Of a stretch of 64,000 bases of DNA, positions 22,051-30,582 are shown one piece after another (the first letter of the stretch is position 1; each line of letters starts with the position of its first letter). The stretch is taken from NCBI RefSeq assembly GCF_015461835.1, contig NZ_JACOPX010000016.1, positions 1-64,000 on the forward strand, in the 5' to 3' direction. The DNA is from Pseudomonas neuropathica. Lineage in GTDB: Bacteria > Pseudomonadota > Gammaproteobacteria > Pseudomonadales > Pseudomonadaceae. The notes beneath the pieces were generated by a model, which ran no database searches, was not told the origin of the DNA, and saw nothing but the letters and a program-made list of their open reading frames with translations. Both the position numbers and the translations under genes were made by a program.

Positions 22051-24613
22051 CTCTCAAGTACAGCCAGAGACTTTGTCCGAGTATCTGGCGCATCTGCCGA
22101 TGACCGACGAGCAGCGCGCGGAACTCGCGGGCTGTCAGTCGTTCAGCGAGCTGCATGAACGCCTGTCGTCTTCAACGTTCGACGCACCTGCCGAGGCCGC
22201 CCAGGCTTCGGTGGGCAAGCGCCTGATCCTCAGCACCGCCGAAGAGCTTGAAGACGCGGAGATGCTGGTGCTCGACGCCAGCGGTCGCGTCAGCATGAAG
22301 GCAACGCCGCCGATCCGTCGGACCAAGGTCGTGCCGGAGCCGTGGCGCACCAATATTCTGGTGCGTGGCTGGCGCCGTATGACCGGTCGCACTAACCCAC
22401 CGCAGCCGCCAAAGGACGAAAACGTCCTGCCGGCCGCGCGCTGGCGCACCGTCGGTTCGATCCGTCGCTACATTCTGTTGCTGCTGATGCTTGGCCAGAC
22501 CATCGTCGCCGGCTGGTACATGAAAGGCATCATGCCGTACCAGGGCTGGTCGTTCGTCGACCTCGAAGAAGTCCTGCACCAGCCGCTGCTGCAAACCGCT
22601 ACGCAAGTGCTGCCGTATGCGCTGCAAACCAGCATCCTGATTCTGTTCGGGATTCTGTTCTGCTGGGTGTCGGCGGGTTTCTGGACCGCGTTGATGGGCT
22701 TCCTCGAGTTGCTCACCGGTCACGATAAATACCGTATCTCCGGCAAAAGCGCCGGTAACGAGCCGATTGCCAAAGACGCGCGTACCGCGCTGGTCATGCC
22801 GATCTGCAACGAAGACGTGCCGCGTGTGTTCGCCGGTTTGCGGGCGACGTTCGAATCGGTCGCTGCCACCGGTGATCTGGACCGCTTCGACTTCTTCGTC
22901 CTCAGCGACAGTAACGACACCGACATCTGTGTCGCCGAGCAACAGGCCTGGCTGGATGTCTGCCGCGAAGCCAAAGGCTTCGGCAAGATCTTCTATCGCC
23001 GTCGTCGCCGTCGGGTAAAACGTAAAAGCGGCAACCTCGACGACTTCTGCCGTCGCTGGGGCGGTGACTACAAGTACATGGTTGTGCTCGACGCTGACTC
23101 GGTGATGAGCGGCGAGTGCCTGACCAGTCTGGTGCGCTTGATGGAAGCCACGCCGGACGCCGGGATCATCCAGACCGCGCCGCGTGCGTCGGGCATGGAC
23201 ACCCTGTATGCGCGCATGCAGCAGTTCGCCACCCGCGTTTACGGCCCGCTGTTTACCGCCGGTCTGCACTTCTGGCAGTTGGGTGAATCCCACTACTGGG
23301 GTCACAACGCGATCATCCGCATGAAGCCGTTTATCGACCACTGCGCCCTGGCGCCGTTGCCGGGTAAAGGTGCGTTCTCCGGTGCGATCCTGTCTCACGA
23401 CTTTGTTGAGGCCGCGCTGATGCGCCGTGCCGGCTGGGGCGTGTGGATTGCCTACGACCTGCCGGGCAGCTACGAAGAACTGCCGCCAAACCTGCTCGAC
23501 GAACTCAAGCGTGACCGTCGCTGGTGCCACGGTAACCTGATGAACTTCCGTCTGTTCCTGGTTAAAGGCATGCACCCGGTGCACCGTGCGGTGTTCCTGA
23601 CGGGCGTAATGTCGTACCTGTCGGCGCCGTTGTGGTTCTTCTTTCTGGTGTTGTCGACCGCCCTGCTGGCGGTGAACACGCTGATGGAGCCGCAGTACTT
23701 CCTCGAACCGCGTCAGCTCTATCCGTTGTGGCCACAATGGCACCCGGACAAGGCGATCGCGCTGTTCTCGACGACCATCGTGCTGCTGTTCCTGCCGAAA
23801 CTGCTCAGCATCATCCTGATCTGGGCCAAGGGCGCGAAAGAGTTCGGCGGCAAGTTCAAGGTGACCCTGTCGATGCTGCTGGAGATGCTGTTCTCCATGC
23901 TGCTGGCGCCGGTGCGGATGATTTTCCACACCCGTTTCGTCCTCGCCGCATTCCTCGGCTGGGCCGCGACCTGGAATTCGCCGCAACGTGACGACGACTC
24001 GACACCTTGGAGCGAAGCGGTCAAACGCCACGGCCCGCAGACCCTGCTGGGTTTCTGCTGGGCGCTGCTGGTGATCTGGCTGAACCCGAGCTTCCTCTGG
24101 TGGCTGGTGCCGATTGTCGGTTCGCTGATGCTGTCGATCCCGGTGTCGGTGATCTCCAGCCGTGTCGGTCTGGGCCTGAAGTCCCGTGACGAGAGCCTGT
24201 TCCTCATCCCTGAGGAATACAATCCGCCGCAGGCGCTGCTGGCCACTGATCAGTACACCCACGAAAACCGTTACCACGCCCTCAACGACGGCTTTGTCCG
24301 CGCGGTGGTCGATCCTCAGCAGAACGCTTTGGCGTGCTCGCTGGCGACCTCCCGTCACGGTCAGGCCGAGCCGATCGAGTGGCTGCGTCAGGAACGTGTG
24401 CGTCACGCGATCAAGGTTGGCCCTGCGGGGTTGAACAACCATGATCGCCTGCAACTGCTCAGCGACCCGGTAGCCTTGGCACGCCTGCATGAGCAGGTCT
24501 GGGCAGAAGGTCACGCTGAGTGGCTGGATGCATGGCGCGCTTCGGTGAAAGCTGATCCGCATGCGCCGTTGCTGCCGCTTCAACCGGTGAGCTTGCAGGC
24601 GCAACCGGCCTGA
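22043..24613 (+). CDS. opgH: Glucans biosynthesis glucosyltransferase OpgH
   Basis: 856-residue inner-membrane family 2 glycosyltransferase that makes and exports the beta-glucan backbone from UDP-glucose. Helices occur at about 140-160 and 190-215; the cytoplasmic catalytic domain follows with LVMPICNEDVPRV, LSDSNDTDI, VLDADSVMSG (DxD), the acceptor Asp region ILSHDFVEAALMRRAGWG and the RRW motif (LKRDRRWCHGN). Further helices follow (about 515-700). The long N-terminal cytosolic region resembles that of E. coli OpgH, which also affects FtsZ. Overlaps opgG; an intrinsic terminator follows at 24621. Confidence 0.95.
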   Translation: MSNSQVQPETLSEYLAHLPMTDEQRAELAGCQSFSELHERLSSSTFDAPAEAAQASVGKRLILSTAEELEDAEMLVLDASGRVSMKATPPIRRTKVVPEPWRTNILVRGWRRMTGRTNPPQPPKDENVLPAARWRTVGSIRRYILLLLMLGQTIVAGWYMKGIMPYQGWSFVDLEEVLHQPLLQTATQVLPYALQTSILILFGILFCWVSAGFWTALMGFLELLTGHDKYRISGKSAGNEPIAKDARTALVMPICNEDVPRVFAGLRATFESVAATGDLDRFDFFVLSDSNDTDICVAEQQAWLDVCREAKGFGKIFYRRRRRRVKRKSGNLDDFCRRWGGDYKYMVVLDADSVMSGECLTSLVRLMEATPDAGIIQTAPRASGMDTLYARMQQFATRVYGPLFTAGLHFWQLGESHYWGHNAIIRMKPFIDHCALAPLPGKGAFSGAILSHDFVEAALMRRAGWGVWIAYDLPGSYEELPPNLLDELKRDRRWCHGNLMNFRLFLVKGMHPVHRAVFLTGVMSYLSAPLWFFFLVLSTALLAVNTLMEPQYFLEPRQLYPLWPQWHPDKAIALFSTTIVLLFLPKLLSIILIWAKGAKEFGGKFKVTLSMLLEMLFSMLLAPVRMIFHTRFVLAAFLGWAATWNSPQRDDDSTPWSEAVKRHGPQTLLGFCWALLVIWLNPSFLWWLVPIVGSLMLSIPVSVISSRVGLGLKSRDESLFLIPEEYNPPQALLATDQYTHENRYHALNDGFVRAVVDPQQNALACSLATSRHGQAEPIEWLRQERVRHAIKVGPAGLNNHDRLQLLSDPVALARLHEQVWAEGHAEWLDAWRASVKADPHAPLLPLQPVSLQAQPA

Positions 24614-24620
24614 TAAAGAA

Positions 24621-24647
24621 ACCCCGCGATAATGCGGGGTTTTTTTA
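24621..24647 (+). terminator. Rho-independent terminator after opgH
   Basis: ACCCCGC-GATAAT-GCGGGGT stem of seven pairs followed by a run of eight T residues, 7 bases after the opgH stop codon. Confidence 0.92.
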
Positions 24648-24660
24648 TTGCGCTGAAAAG

Positions 24661-24820
24661 CCCCTCACCCTAGCCCTCTCCCAGAGGGAGAGGGGACCGA
24701 CCGCGTTGAGTATTCGAGTTACACCGACCTGAAATATCCAGTCGAACTCGGATTTGAACAGCATGAAGATCGGCTCCCTTTCCCCCTCGCCCCCTTGGGG
24801 GAGAGGGTTGGGGTGAGGGG
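24661..24820. repeat. Large nested inverted repeat, type D, copy 2
   Basis: 160 bases with outer arms CCCCTCACCCTAGCCCTCTC and GAGAGGGTTGGGGTGAGGGG and an inner ACACCGACCTGAAA half. The right inner half is more decayed than in copies 3 and 4. Confidence 0.85.
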
Positions 24821-24971
24821 GTAGCCCTTGATTGTTAAACAAATCGTCCATTAAACCTTGTGCAAAAAAACGAGTGCGTTAGCATCCGTCCCCGAATTGG
24901 CGCACCCGGGCTTTTTTGCCCGTCTCTGTTGGTTTTCGCGCCGCACACGCAATGGTTTTGGGGACTTGAAG

Positions 24972-25769
24972 ATGAAGAAGTATCTGTCGATGCTGCTGGT
25001 CGGCGTCACGGCACTGGTTGCAGTCAATGCGGCGCAGGCTGGCGCAATCGATGACGCGGTCAAGCGCGGCACGTTGAAAGTCGGTATGGATCCGACATAC
25101 ATGCCGTTCGAAATGACCAACAAGCGCGGCGAAATCATCGGTTTCGAAGTCGACATCCTCAAAGCCATGTCCAAGGCCATGGGCGTCAAACTGGAACTGG
25201 TCTCCACCGGTTACGACGGCATCATTCCGGCGCTGATGACCGACAAATTCGACATGATCGGCAGCGGCATGACCCTGACTCAGGAACGCAACCTGCGCCT
25301 GAACTTCAGCGAACCGTTCATCGTGGTTGGCCAGACCCTGCTGATCCGCAAGGAGCTGGAAGGCACCATCAAGTCGTACAAAGACCTGAACAGCGCCGAC
25401 TACCGCATCACCTCCAAGCTTGGCACCACCGGTGAAATGGTCGCCAAGAAGCTCATCTCCAAGGCCAAGTACCACGGCTACGACAACGAGCAGGAAGCCG
25501 TGCTCGACGTGGTCAACGGCAAGGCTGACGCCTTCATCTACGACGCGCCGTACAACGTCGTTGCGGTGACCAAGGTCGGCGCCGGCAAACTGGTGTTCCT
25601 CGACAAGCCGTTCACCTACGAGCCTTTGGCGTTTGGTCTGAAGAAGGGTGATTACGACAGCCTCAACTTCATCAACAACTTCCTGCACCAGATCCACGAA
25701 GACGGCACCTACGATCGCATCCATGACAAGTGGTTCAAGAGCACCGAGTGGCTCAAGGACATGGAATAA
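24972..25769 (+). CDS. Periplasmic binding protein of a polar amino acid ABC transporter
   Basis: 265-residue SBP family 3 protein. ATG at 24972 opens a signal peptide (MKKYLSMLLVGVTALVAVNA) cleaved near AQA-GAI. The mature domain shows GTLKVGMDPTYMPFEM, GFEVDILKAMSKAMGVKLEL, FDMIGSGMTLTQERNLRLNF and a late ADAFIYDAPYNV, as in glutamine, glutamate/aspartate and cystine binding proteins. Substrate cannot be fixed from sequence. Followed by permease and ATPase genes in the same direction; a REP doublet lies between this gene and the permease. Confidence 0.9.
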   Translation: MKKYLSMLLVGVTALVAVNAAQAGAIDDAVKRGTLKVGMDPTYMPFEMTNKRGEIIGFEVDILKAMSKAMGVKLELVSTGYDGIIPALMTDKFDMIGSGMTLTQERNLRLNFSEPFIVVGQTLLIRKELEGTIKSYKDLNSADYRITSKLGTTGEMVAKKLISKAKYHGYDNEQEAVLDVVNGKADAFIYDAPYNVVAVTKVGAGKLVFLDKPFTYEPLAFGLKKGDYDSLNFINNFLHQIHEDGTYDRIHDKWFKSTEWLKDME

Positions 25770-25797
25770 GCCCGGTCAGATAGACCGAGTCGCCCCA

Positions 25798-25861
25798 TTC
25801 GCGAGCAAGCTCGCTCCCACAGAGGAATGCATTCCAATGTGGGAGCGAGCTTGCTCGCGAA
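25798..25861. repeat. REP doublet, type B, arms in reverse order
   Basis: Inverted arms 25798-25821 and 25838-25861 of the GTGGGAGCGAGCTTGCTCGC type between the binding protein and permease genes. In such operons an intercistronic hairpin often keeps the upstream message more abundant. Confidence 0.9.
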
Positions 25862-25898
25862 GGGGCCCTCCAGAGCAACACAAAATCCGGAACCTGCA

Positions 25899-26858
25899 AT
25901 GAAACAGAAAAAAGCCCAATGGCCCTGGCACGTCCTCACCGTGCTGGTGCTGGTCGGCCTGGCCGGCGCGTTGTATTACGCGACGTCGCTGATGTCCTAC
26001 GAATGGCGCTGGAACCGCGTGCCGCAGTACTTCGCCTATCAGGCCGAGGAAACCCAGCGTGCCACCGACATCTCCACCGTCACCGAACTGGTGCGCAAGG
26101 GCGGGAGCGCGCAAGTCACCCTGCGCAACGACGCCGGTGACGAGCAGCACCTGACTGTCGACGAGAACAGCCTGCAATTCGCTCAGGGCGACGATGTCGC
26201 CGAAGGTGACGTCGTGGGCGTGACTCGCCATTGGGCGGCAGGGCCGCTGTTGTGGGGGCTGTGGACGACGCTTTGGCTGTCAGTGGTTTCCGGTGTCCTG
26301 GGTTTGCTGATCGGTCTGGTCACCGGCCTCTGCCGGCTGTCGAACAACCCGACCCTGCGCGACCTCTCGACCATTTACGTCGAACTGGTACGCGGTACGC
26401 CGTTGCTGGTGCAGATCTTCATTTTCTACTTCTTCATCGGCACGGTGATGAACCTGTCCCGCGAGTTCGCCGGGATCGCCGCGCTGTCGCTGTTCACTGG
26501 CGCCTACGTGGCGGAGATCATCCGCTCCGGCGTGCAATCGATTGCCCGTGGCCAGAACGAAGCGGCGCGCTCGCTCGGTCTGAGTGCCGGTCAATCGATG
26601 CGTCACGTGGTGTTGCCGCAAGCGCTGAAACGCGTGCTGCCGCCGCTGGCCGGGCAATTCATCAGTCTGGTCAAGGACACCTCGCTGGTGTCGGTGATCG
26701 CCATCACCGAACTGCTAAAAAGCGGCCGCGAGGTCATCACCACCTCGTTCTCGCCGTTCGAGATTCTGTTCTGCGTCGCCGGCCTGTACCTGTTGATCAA
26801 CCTGCCGCTGTCGAAAATCGCCAGCCGGCTTGAGCGGAGGCTCGCGCAAAGTGATTGA
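25899..26858 (+). CDS. Amino acid ABC transporter permease with large N-terminal insert
   Basis: 319-residue inner-membrane permease of the HisM/GlnP type, longer than the usual 220-240. Helix 1 (VLTVLVLVGLAGALYY, about 12-28) is followed by a hydrophilic stretch of some 80 residues (about 33-113) with beta-prone segments (SAQVTLRNDAGDEQHLTVDE) before the permease core starts at GPLLWGLWTTLWLSV. The core has the coupling motif (NEAARSLGLSAGQSMRHVV) and VELVRGTPLLVQ. GGAAC precedes the ATG. The insert should be periplasmic, perhaps docking the binding protein. The ATPase start overlaps its end. Confidence 0.9.
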   Translation: MKQKKAQWPWHVLTVLVLVGLAGALYYATSLMSYEWRWNRVPQYFAYQAEETQRATDISTVTELVRKGGSAQVTLRNDAGDEQHLTVDENSLQFAQGDDVAEGDVVGVTRHWAAGPLLWGLWTTLWLSVVSGVLGLLIGLVTGLCRLSNNPTLRDLSTIYVELVRGTPLLVQIFIFYFFIGTVMNLSREFAGIAALSLFTGAYVAEIIRSGVQSIARGQNEAARSLGLSAGQSMRHVVLPQALKRVLPPLAGQFISLVKDTSLVSVIAITELLKSGREVITTSFSPFEILFCVAGLYLLINLPLSKIASRLERRLAQSD

Positions 26859-27585
26859 AGTCCGCGATCTGGTAAAAGTTTTCGACACCCGTGGGCAAGT
26901 GGTGCGCGCGGTGGATAACGTCAGCACCACGGTCGCCAAAGGCGAAGTGCTGGTGGTGATCGGCCCGTCGGGTTCCGGCAAGTCGACCTTCCTGCGCTGC
27001 CTCAATGGCCTGGAAGAATTCGATTCCGGCTCGGTGAGCATCGACGGCCTGCAACTGGCCGACCCGAAAACCGACGTCAACGCCTACCGCCGCGAAGTCG
27101 GCATGGTCTTCCAGCACTTCAACCTGTTCCCGCACATGACCGTGCTGGAAAACCTCTGTCTGGCGCAGAAAGTCGTGCGCAAGCGTGGCAAGAAAGAGCG
27201 CGAAGCCAAGGCGATGGAATTGCTGAAAAAGGTCGGCATCGCACAAAAAGCCAACGAATTTCCGTCACGCCTGTCCGGTGGTCAGCAACAGCGCGTGGCG
27301 ATTGCCCGGGCGCTGGCGATGGAGCCGAAGGTCATGCTGTTCGATGAGCCGACCTCGGCGCTCGACCCGGAAATGGTCGGCGAGGTGCTGGACGTGATGA
27401 AGAACCTGGCCGTGGAAGGCATGACCATGGTCTGCGTGACCCACGAGATGGGCTTTGCCCGGGAAGTGGCGGATCGGGTGTTGTTCTTCGATCACGGCAA
27501 GCTGCTGGAAGATGCCGCACCGGCGGAGTTCTTTGATGCACCGAAAGATCCGCGCGCCCAGGCCTTCCTGCGCCAGGTCCTGTAA
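26851..27585 (+). CDS. Amino acid ABC transporter ATP-binding protein
   Basis: 244-residue ATPase of the GlnQ/HisP group. Walker A GPSGSGKST (about 36-44), Q-loop FQHFNLFPHMTV, signature LSGGQQQRV, Walker B VMLFDEPTSALD and switch His (VTHEMGFA) are intact. The GTG at 26851 is chosen because it yields the standard IEVRDLVKVF N-terminus and overlaps the permease stop by eight bases, with GGAGG upstream. It energises the importer formed by the two genes before it. A type B REP doublet follows 20 bases after the stop. Confidence 0.93.
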   Translation: MIEVRDLVKVFDTRGQVVRAVDNVSTTVAKGEVLVVIGPSGSGKSTFLRCLNGLEEFDSGSVSIDGLQLADPKTDVNAYRREVGMVFQHFNLFPHMTVLENLCLAQKVVRKRGKKEREAKAMELLKKVGIAQKANEFPSRLSGGQQQRVAIARALAMEPKVMLFDEPTSALDPEMVGEVLDVMKNLAVEGMTMVCVTHEMGFAREVADRVLFFDHGKLLEDAAPAEFFDAPKDPRAQAFLRQVL

Positions 27586-27604
27586 TCTCCGCGCCTGTCA
27601 GTAA

Positions 27605-27699
27605 GCCTTCGCGAGCAAGCTCGCTCCCACAGTGAATGGGTCGAATACAACCTTTTTGATCGACACAAATCCTGTGGGAGCGAGCTTGCTCGCGAAGGC
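27605..27699. repeat. REP doublet, type B, arms in reverse order
   Basis: Arms near 27605-27631 and 27673-27699 of the GTGGGAGCGAGCTTGCTCGC type, between the convergent ABC transporter and chemoreceptor genes. Confidence 0.9.
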
Positions 27700-27739
27700 A
27701 TCACCTCGATTCTGAATGAATCGAGGTTTTCGGATCACC

Positions 27740-29656
27740 TCAAACCTTGAAGCGCCCCACCAGCATCTGCAAGTGAGTGCCCAAGCGCGCCAGCTCAACG
27801 CTGGACGCCGCCGTCTCTTCACTCGCCGCCGATGTCTGATCCGACACGTCCCGCACATTCAGCACGCTACGGTTGATCTCTTCCGCCACCGCGCTCTGCT
27901 GCTCGGCCGCTGCCGCAATCTGCTGGTTCATCGCCTGAATCGCCGACACGGTACGGGTGATGCTTTCCAGCGAACCGCCCGCGCGACGCGTCAGCTCAAC
28001 GCTGCTGTCGGTCAGGGTGCGGCTGTTGTCCATGATCGTCGCCACTTGCTGGGTGCCGTTTTGCAGGCCGACGATCAGCTCTTCGATCTCTTCGGTGGAT
28101 TTTTGCGTGCGCTGGGCGAGGCTGCGCACCTCGTCGGCAACTACCGCGAAACCGCGCCCGGCTTCACCGGCACGCGCGGCTTCGATGGCGGCGTTGAGGG
28201 CCAGCAGGTTGGTTTGTTGCGCTACCGACTTGATCACGTCGAGGACGCTGCCGATCTTGTCGCTTTCGCGTTTCAGTTCACCCATGGCTTCGGTCGAGTG
28301 ACCGACTTCAGCGGCCAGCCGCTCGATCTGCGCGATCGCTTCGCCCACCACCTTGTCGCCTTCGCGAGCCTGTTGGTCGGCGGCGACGGCGGCCTCGGAG
28401 GCTTCTTCGGCATTACGCGCGACTTCCTGCACGGTGGCGGCCATTTCGTTCATGGCCGTGGCAACCTGATCGGTCTCGATTTTCTGGTTGTTGACCCCGG
28501 CGCTGGTCTGCTCGGTCACCGCCGAGAGTTCTTCAGCGGCGCTGGCGATCTGGGTGACGCCGTCGCTGATCCCGCCGACCAGTTCACGCAGGCCTTGGGT
28601 CATGCTCTGCATCGAGCGCTGCAATTGACCGAGCTCGTCGCGACGCAGGGACACCAGGTTGTGAGTCAGGTCGCCCGCGGCCACGCGCTCGGCGACTTTC
28701 AGGGTCTGGTTCAGCGGGATGATGATCTGGCGGGTGATCGCCCAGGCGGCAAGCAAGCCGAAAGCCACGGCGAGCAAGGTGGCGATGATCAGCATGTTTT
28801 TGGCGTGAGCGGCATCGGTGTCACGTACGACGGTTTGCGATTCAGTGAGTTTCTTGCTGACGTCGATGAGGATGTCGCCCTGCGTCGACATGCGCGCGGC
28901 GGCCTTGGCGTTGTTGACCTGTGAGTCGCGGAACTGCGCAACGGCCGCGCGATAGGCTTTGATCGAGTCGGTGGCCTGTTGCAGGTTGGCGATGTGCTGT
29001 TCCGGCAGTTTTGCCGGCAGGCTGTCGAGGTTTTTCAGGGCGTTGTCGATGGCGTCGAGCGCCGGTTGCTCCGCTTCGGCCTTGCCGCTGTAGGTGTAGC
29101 CGCGCACTTGGTAGCGGGCTTGCTGCAGCAGTTTGCTCAGCTCGATCACGCTGTTGAATTGCGCGACGCTGTCACCCGCCAGCATGGATTTTTCCACTTC
29201 CGCGACTTTCGCCACGGCGTTGTCGGCACTGGCGCCGAGCTTGCTGCGGGCGTCTTCGCGCTGCACGGTGGCTTGGGTCATGTCGGCAAAAGCGCGTTTG
29301 TATTCGGCAACGGCGGCCAGTTGTTGATCGACCATCGCCGCGTCGGACGGCTGTTCAATCAGGCTGCGCGCGGTTTGCAGGCCGCTGTCGAGTTTGCCGA
29401 GCAGGTCGTTGACCACGCCCGGTCCTTGTTCGCCACGGCGCGCTTCGTAGTCCAGACGCGCCAGGCGCAGGTCCTTGGTCAGTTCGTTGAGACTGGAGAT
29501 AAAACCGAGCTTGTCACCGCGGCTGATAATACCGCTCATGCCGGTCCAGCCGGTGAAGGTGATCAACAGTGTCAGCAACAGCACCAGGCCGAAACCGATT
29601 CCCAGCTTGCGTTTGACGCTGACGTTTCCAAGACTCTCGGCTAACCAACGGTACAT
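27740..29656 (-). CDS. Methyl-accepting chemotaxis protein with HBM-type sensor
   Basis: 638-residue chemoreceptor. Helix 1 is at about 15-38 (LGIGFGLVLLLTLLITFTG), then a long all-helical periplasmic region of about 240 residues, helix 2 at about 285-305 (MLIIATLLAVAFGLLAAWAI), HAMP, and the signalling domain with NAAIEAARAGE and VVADEVRSLA. The periplasmic size and helical pattern (NELTKDLRLARLDYEARR, ARYQVRGYTYSG) fit the helical bimodular (HBM) domain of McpS and McpK. The position beside the rsmE-tat cluster matches that of the alpha-ketoglutarate receptor McpK (PA5072) in P. aeruginosa as I recall, so an organic acid ligand is plausible. Confidence 0.88.
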   Translation of the reverse strand: MYRWLAESLGNVSVKRKLGIGFGLVLLLTLLITFTGWTGMSGIISRGDKLGFISSLNELTKDLRLARLDYEARRGEQGPGVVNDLLGKLDSGLQTARSLIEQPSDAAMVDQQLAAVAEYKRAFADMTQATVQREDARSKLGASADNAVAKVAEVEKSMLAGDSVAQFNSVIELSKLLQQARYQVRGYTYSGKAEAEQPALDAIDNALKNLDSLPAKLPEQHIANLQQATDSIKAYRAAVAQFRDSQVNNAKAAARMSTQGDILIDVSKKLTESQTVVRDTDAAHAKNMLIIATLLAVAFGLLAAWAITRQIIIPLNQTLKVAERVAAGDLTHNLVSLRRDELGQLQRSMQSMTQGLRELVGGISDGVTQIASAAEELSAVTEQTSAGVNNQKIETDQVATAMNEMAATVQEVARNAEEASEAAVAADQQAREGDKVVGEAIAQIERLAAEVGHSTEAMGELKRESDKIGSVLDVIKSVAQQTNLLALNAAIEAARAGEAGRGFAVVADEVRSLAQRTQKSTEEIEELIVGLQNGTQQVATIMDNSRTLTDSSVELTRRAGGSLESITRTVSAIQAMNQQIAAAAEQQSAVAEEINRSVLNVRDVSDQTSAASEETAASSVELARLGTHLQMLVGRFKV

Positions 29657-29750
29657 GCGACGACTCCCCGACCACTAATTGGACTTATGGAGAGGGTATC
29701 GGCCGAATAATGGCAATCTGTAACACCATTTATCCGGGACGCCGCCATCC

Positions 29751-29857
29751 TGTAGGAGCTGTCGAGTGAAACGAGGCTGCGATCTTTTGATCTTGTTTTT
29801 TTGAAGCAAAATCAAAAGATCGTCCGATCGCGGCCCGAGCCTTCGGCAGCTCCTGCA
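29751..29857. repeat. REP doublet, type C, degenerate
   Basis: Arms TGTAGGAGCTGTCGAGTGAA and GCCTTCGGCAGCTCCTGCA flank a second inverted pair (GATCTTTTGATCTTG / CAAAATCAAAAGATC). The left outer arm has diverged. It lies between the chemoreceptor promoter side and the rsmE 3' end. Confidence 0.75.
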
Positions 29858-29874
29858 CGGGAGCGGAGTTGAAC

Positions 29875-30582
29875 TTAGAAGAGACGGGCGAGGAGGGCGG
29901 TGACGGCGGTTTCGACGCGCAGGATGCGTTCGCCGAGTTGCACCGGTTGCAGGCCGGACTTGGCCAGCAAATCGATTTCGTAAGGAATCCAGCCACCTTC
30001 GGGACCGATGGCCAGCGTTACCGGTTCGCTCAAGGCGCGTGGGCACGGCGGATAGTTGCCGGGGTGGCCGACCAGACCGAGGGTTCCGTCGGTGATCGCC
30101 GGCAACCGGTCTTCCACGAAAGGCTTGAAGCGTTTTTCGATGATGATTTCCGGCAGCACGGTGTCGCGGGCCTGTTCGAGGCCGAGGATCAGTTGCTCAC
30201 GAATCGCTTCAGGTTCCAGAAACGGCGTCTGCCAAAAACTCTTCTCGACCCGATAGCTGTTGACCAGGATCACCTTCGACACGCCCATGGTCGCCACGGT
30301 CTGAAACACCCGACGGAGCATCTTCGGGCGTGGCAGAGCGAGTACCAAGGTCAGCGGCAGCTTGGCCGGTGGTGGCTGATCGAGGTTGACGCGCAGCTCG
30401 GCTTCACCTGCTTCGAGGCGCAACAGCTCAGCCGAACCCATCAGCCCGTTGATACGGCCAACGCGCAGGCTGTCACCGACTTCCGAGCGGTGGACTTCCT
30501 GCATGTGGGTCAAGCGGCGATCACGCAGCACCACGCGGTCGGCCGCAATGAAATCGGCCTCTTCGAGCAACAGCAGGTTCAT
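29875..30582 (-). CDS. rsmE: 16S rRNA (uracil-1498-N3)-methyltransferase RsmE
   Basis: 235-residue SPOUT-class methyltransferase that modifies U1498 in the decoding centre of 16S rRNA. An N-terminal PUA-like domain (RRLTHMQEVHRSEVGDSLRV) is followed by the knotted SAM-binding domain with TLAIGPEGGWIPYEIDLL and LGERILRVETAVTALL near the C-terminus, the family's most conserved parts. Length fits. The start overlaps the tatC stop by four bases, so it is the last gene of the tat transcript, an arrangement conserved in Pseudomonas. Confidence 0.93.
   Translation of the reverse strand: MNLLLLEEADFIAADRVVLRDRRLTHMQEVHRSEVGDSLRVGRINGLMGSAELLRLEAGEAELRVNLDQPPPAKLPLTLVLALPRPKMLRRVFQTVATMGVSKVILVNSYRVEKSFWQTPFLEPEAIREQLILGLEQARDTVLPEIIIEKRFKPFVEDRLPAITDGTLGLVGHPGNYPPCPRALSEPVTLAIGPEGGWIPYEIDLLAKSGLQPVQLGERILRVETAVTALLARLF

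Larger units (their letters stand above)
24614..24971. other. opgH to ABC transporter intergenic region
   Basis: 358 bases holding the opgH terminator (24621-24647), a type D inverted repeat (24661-24820) and a possible sigma-70 promoter TTGTGC-N16-TAGCAT (24858-24885) for the amino acid transporter, which would leave a leader of about 80 bases. CGGGC-T6-GCCCG within that leader is a small hairpin. Confidence 0.5.

Noticed and set aside
22172..24604. An 810-residue open frame on the minus strand opposite opgH
   Set aside because: It is Arg/Gln/His-rich with no family motif and mirrors the codon bias of opgH; long antisense frames are common in GC-rich DNA.
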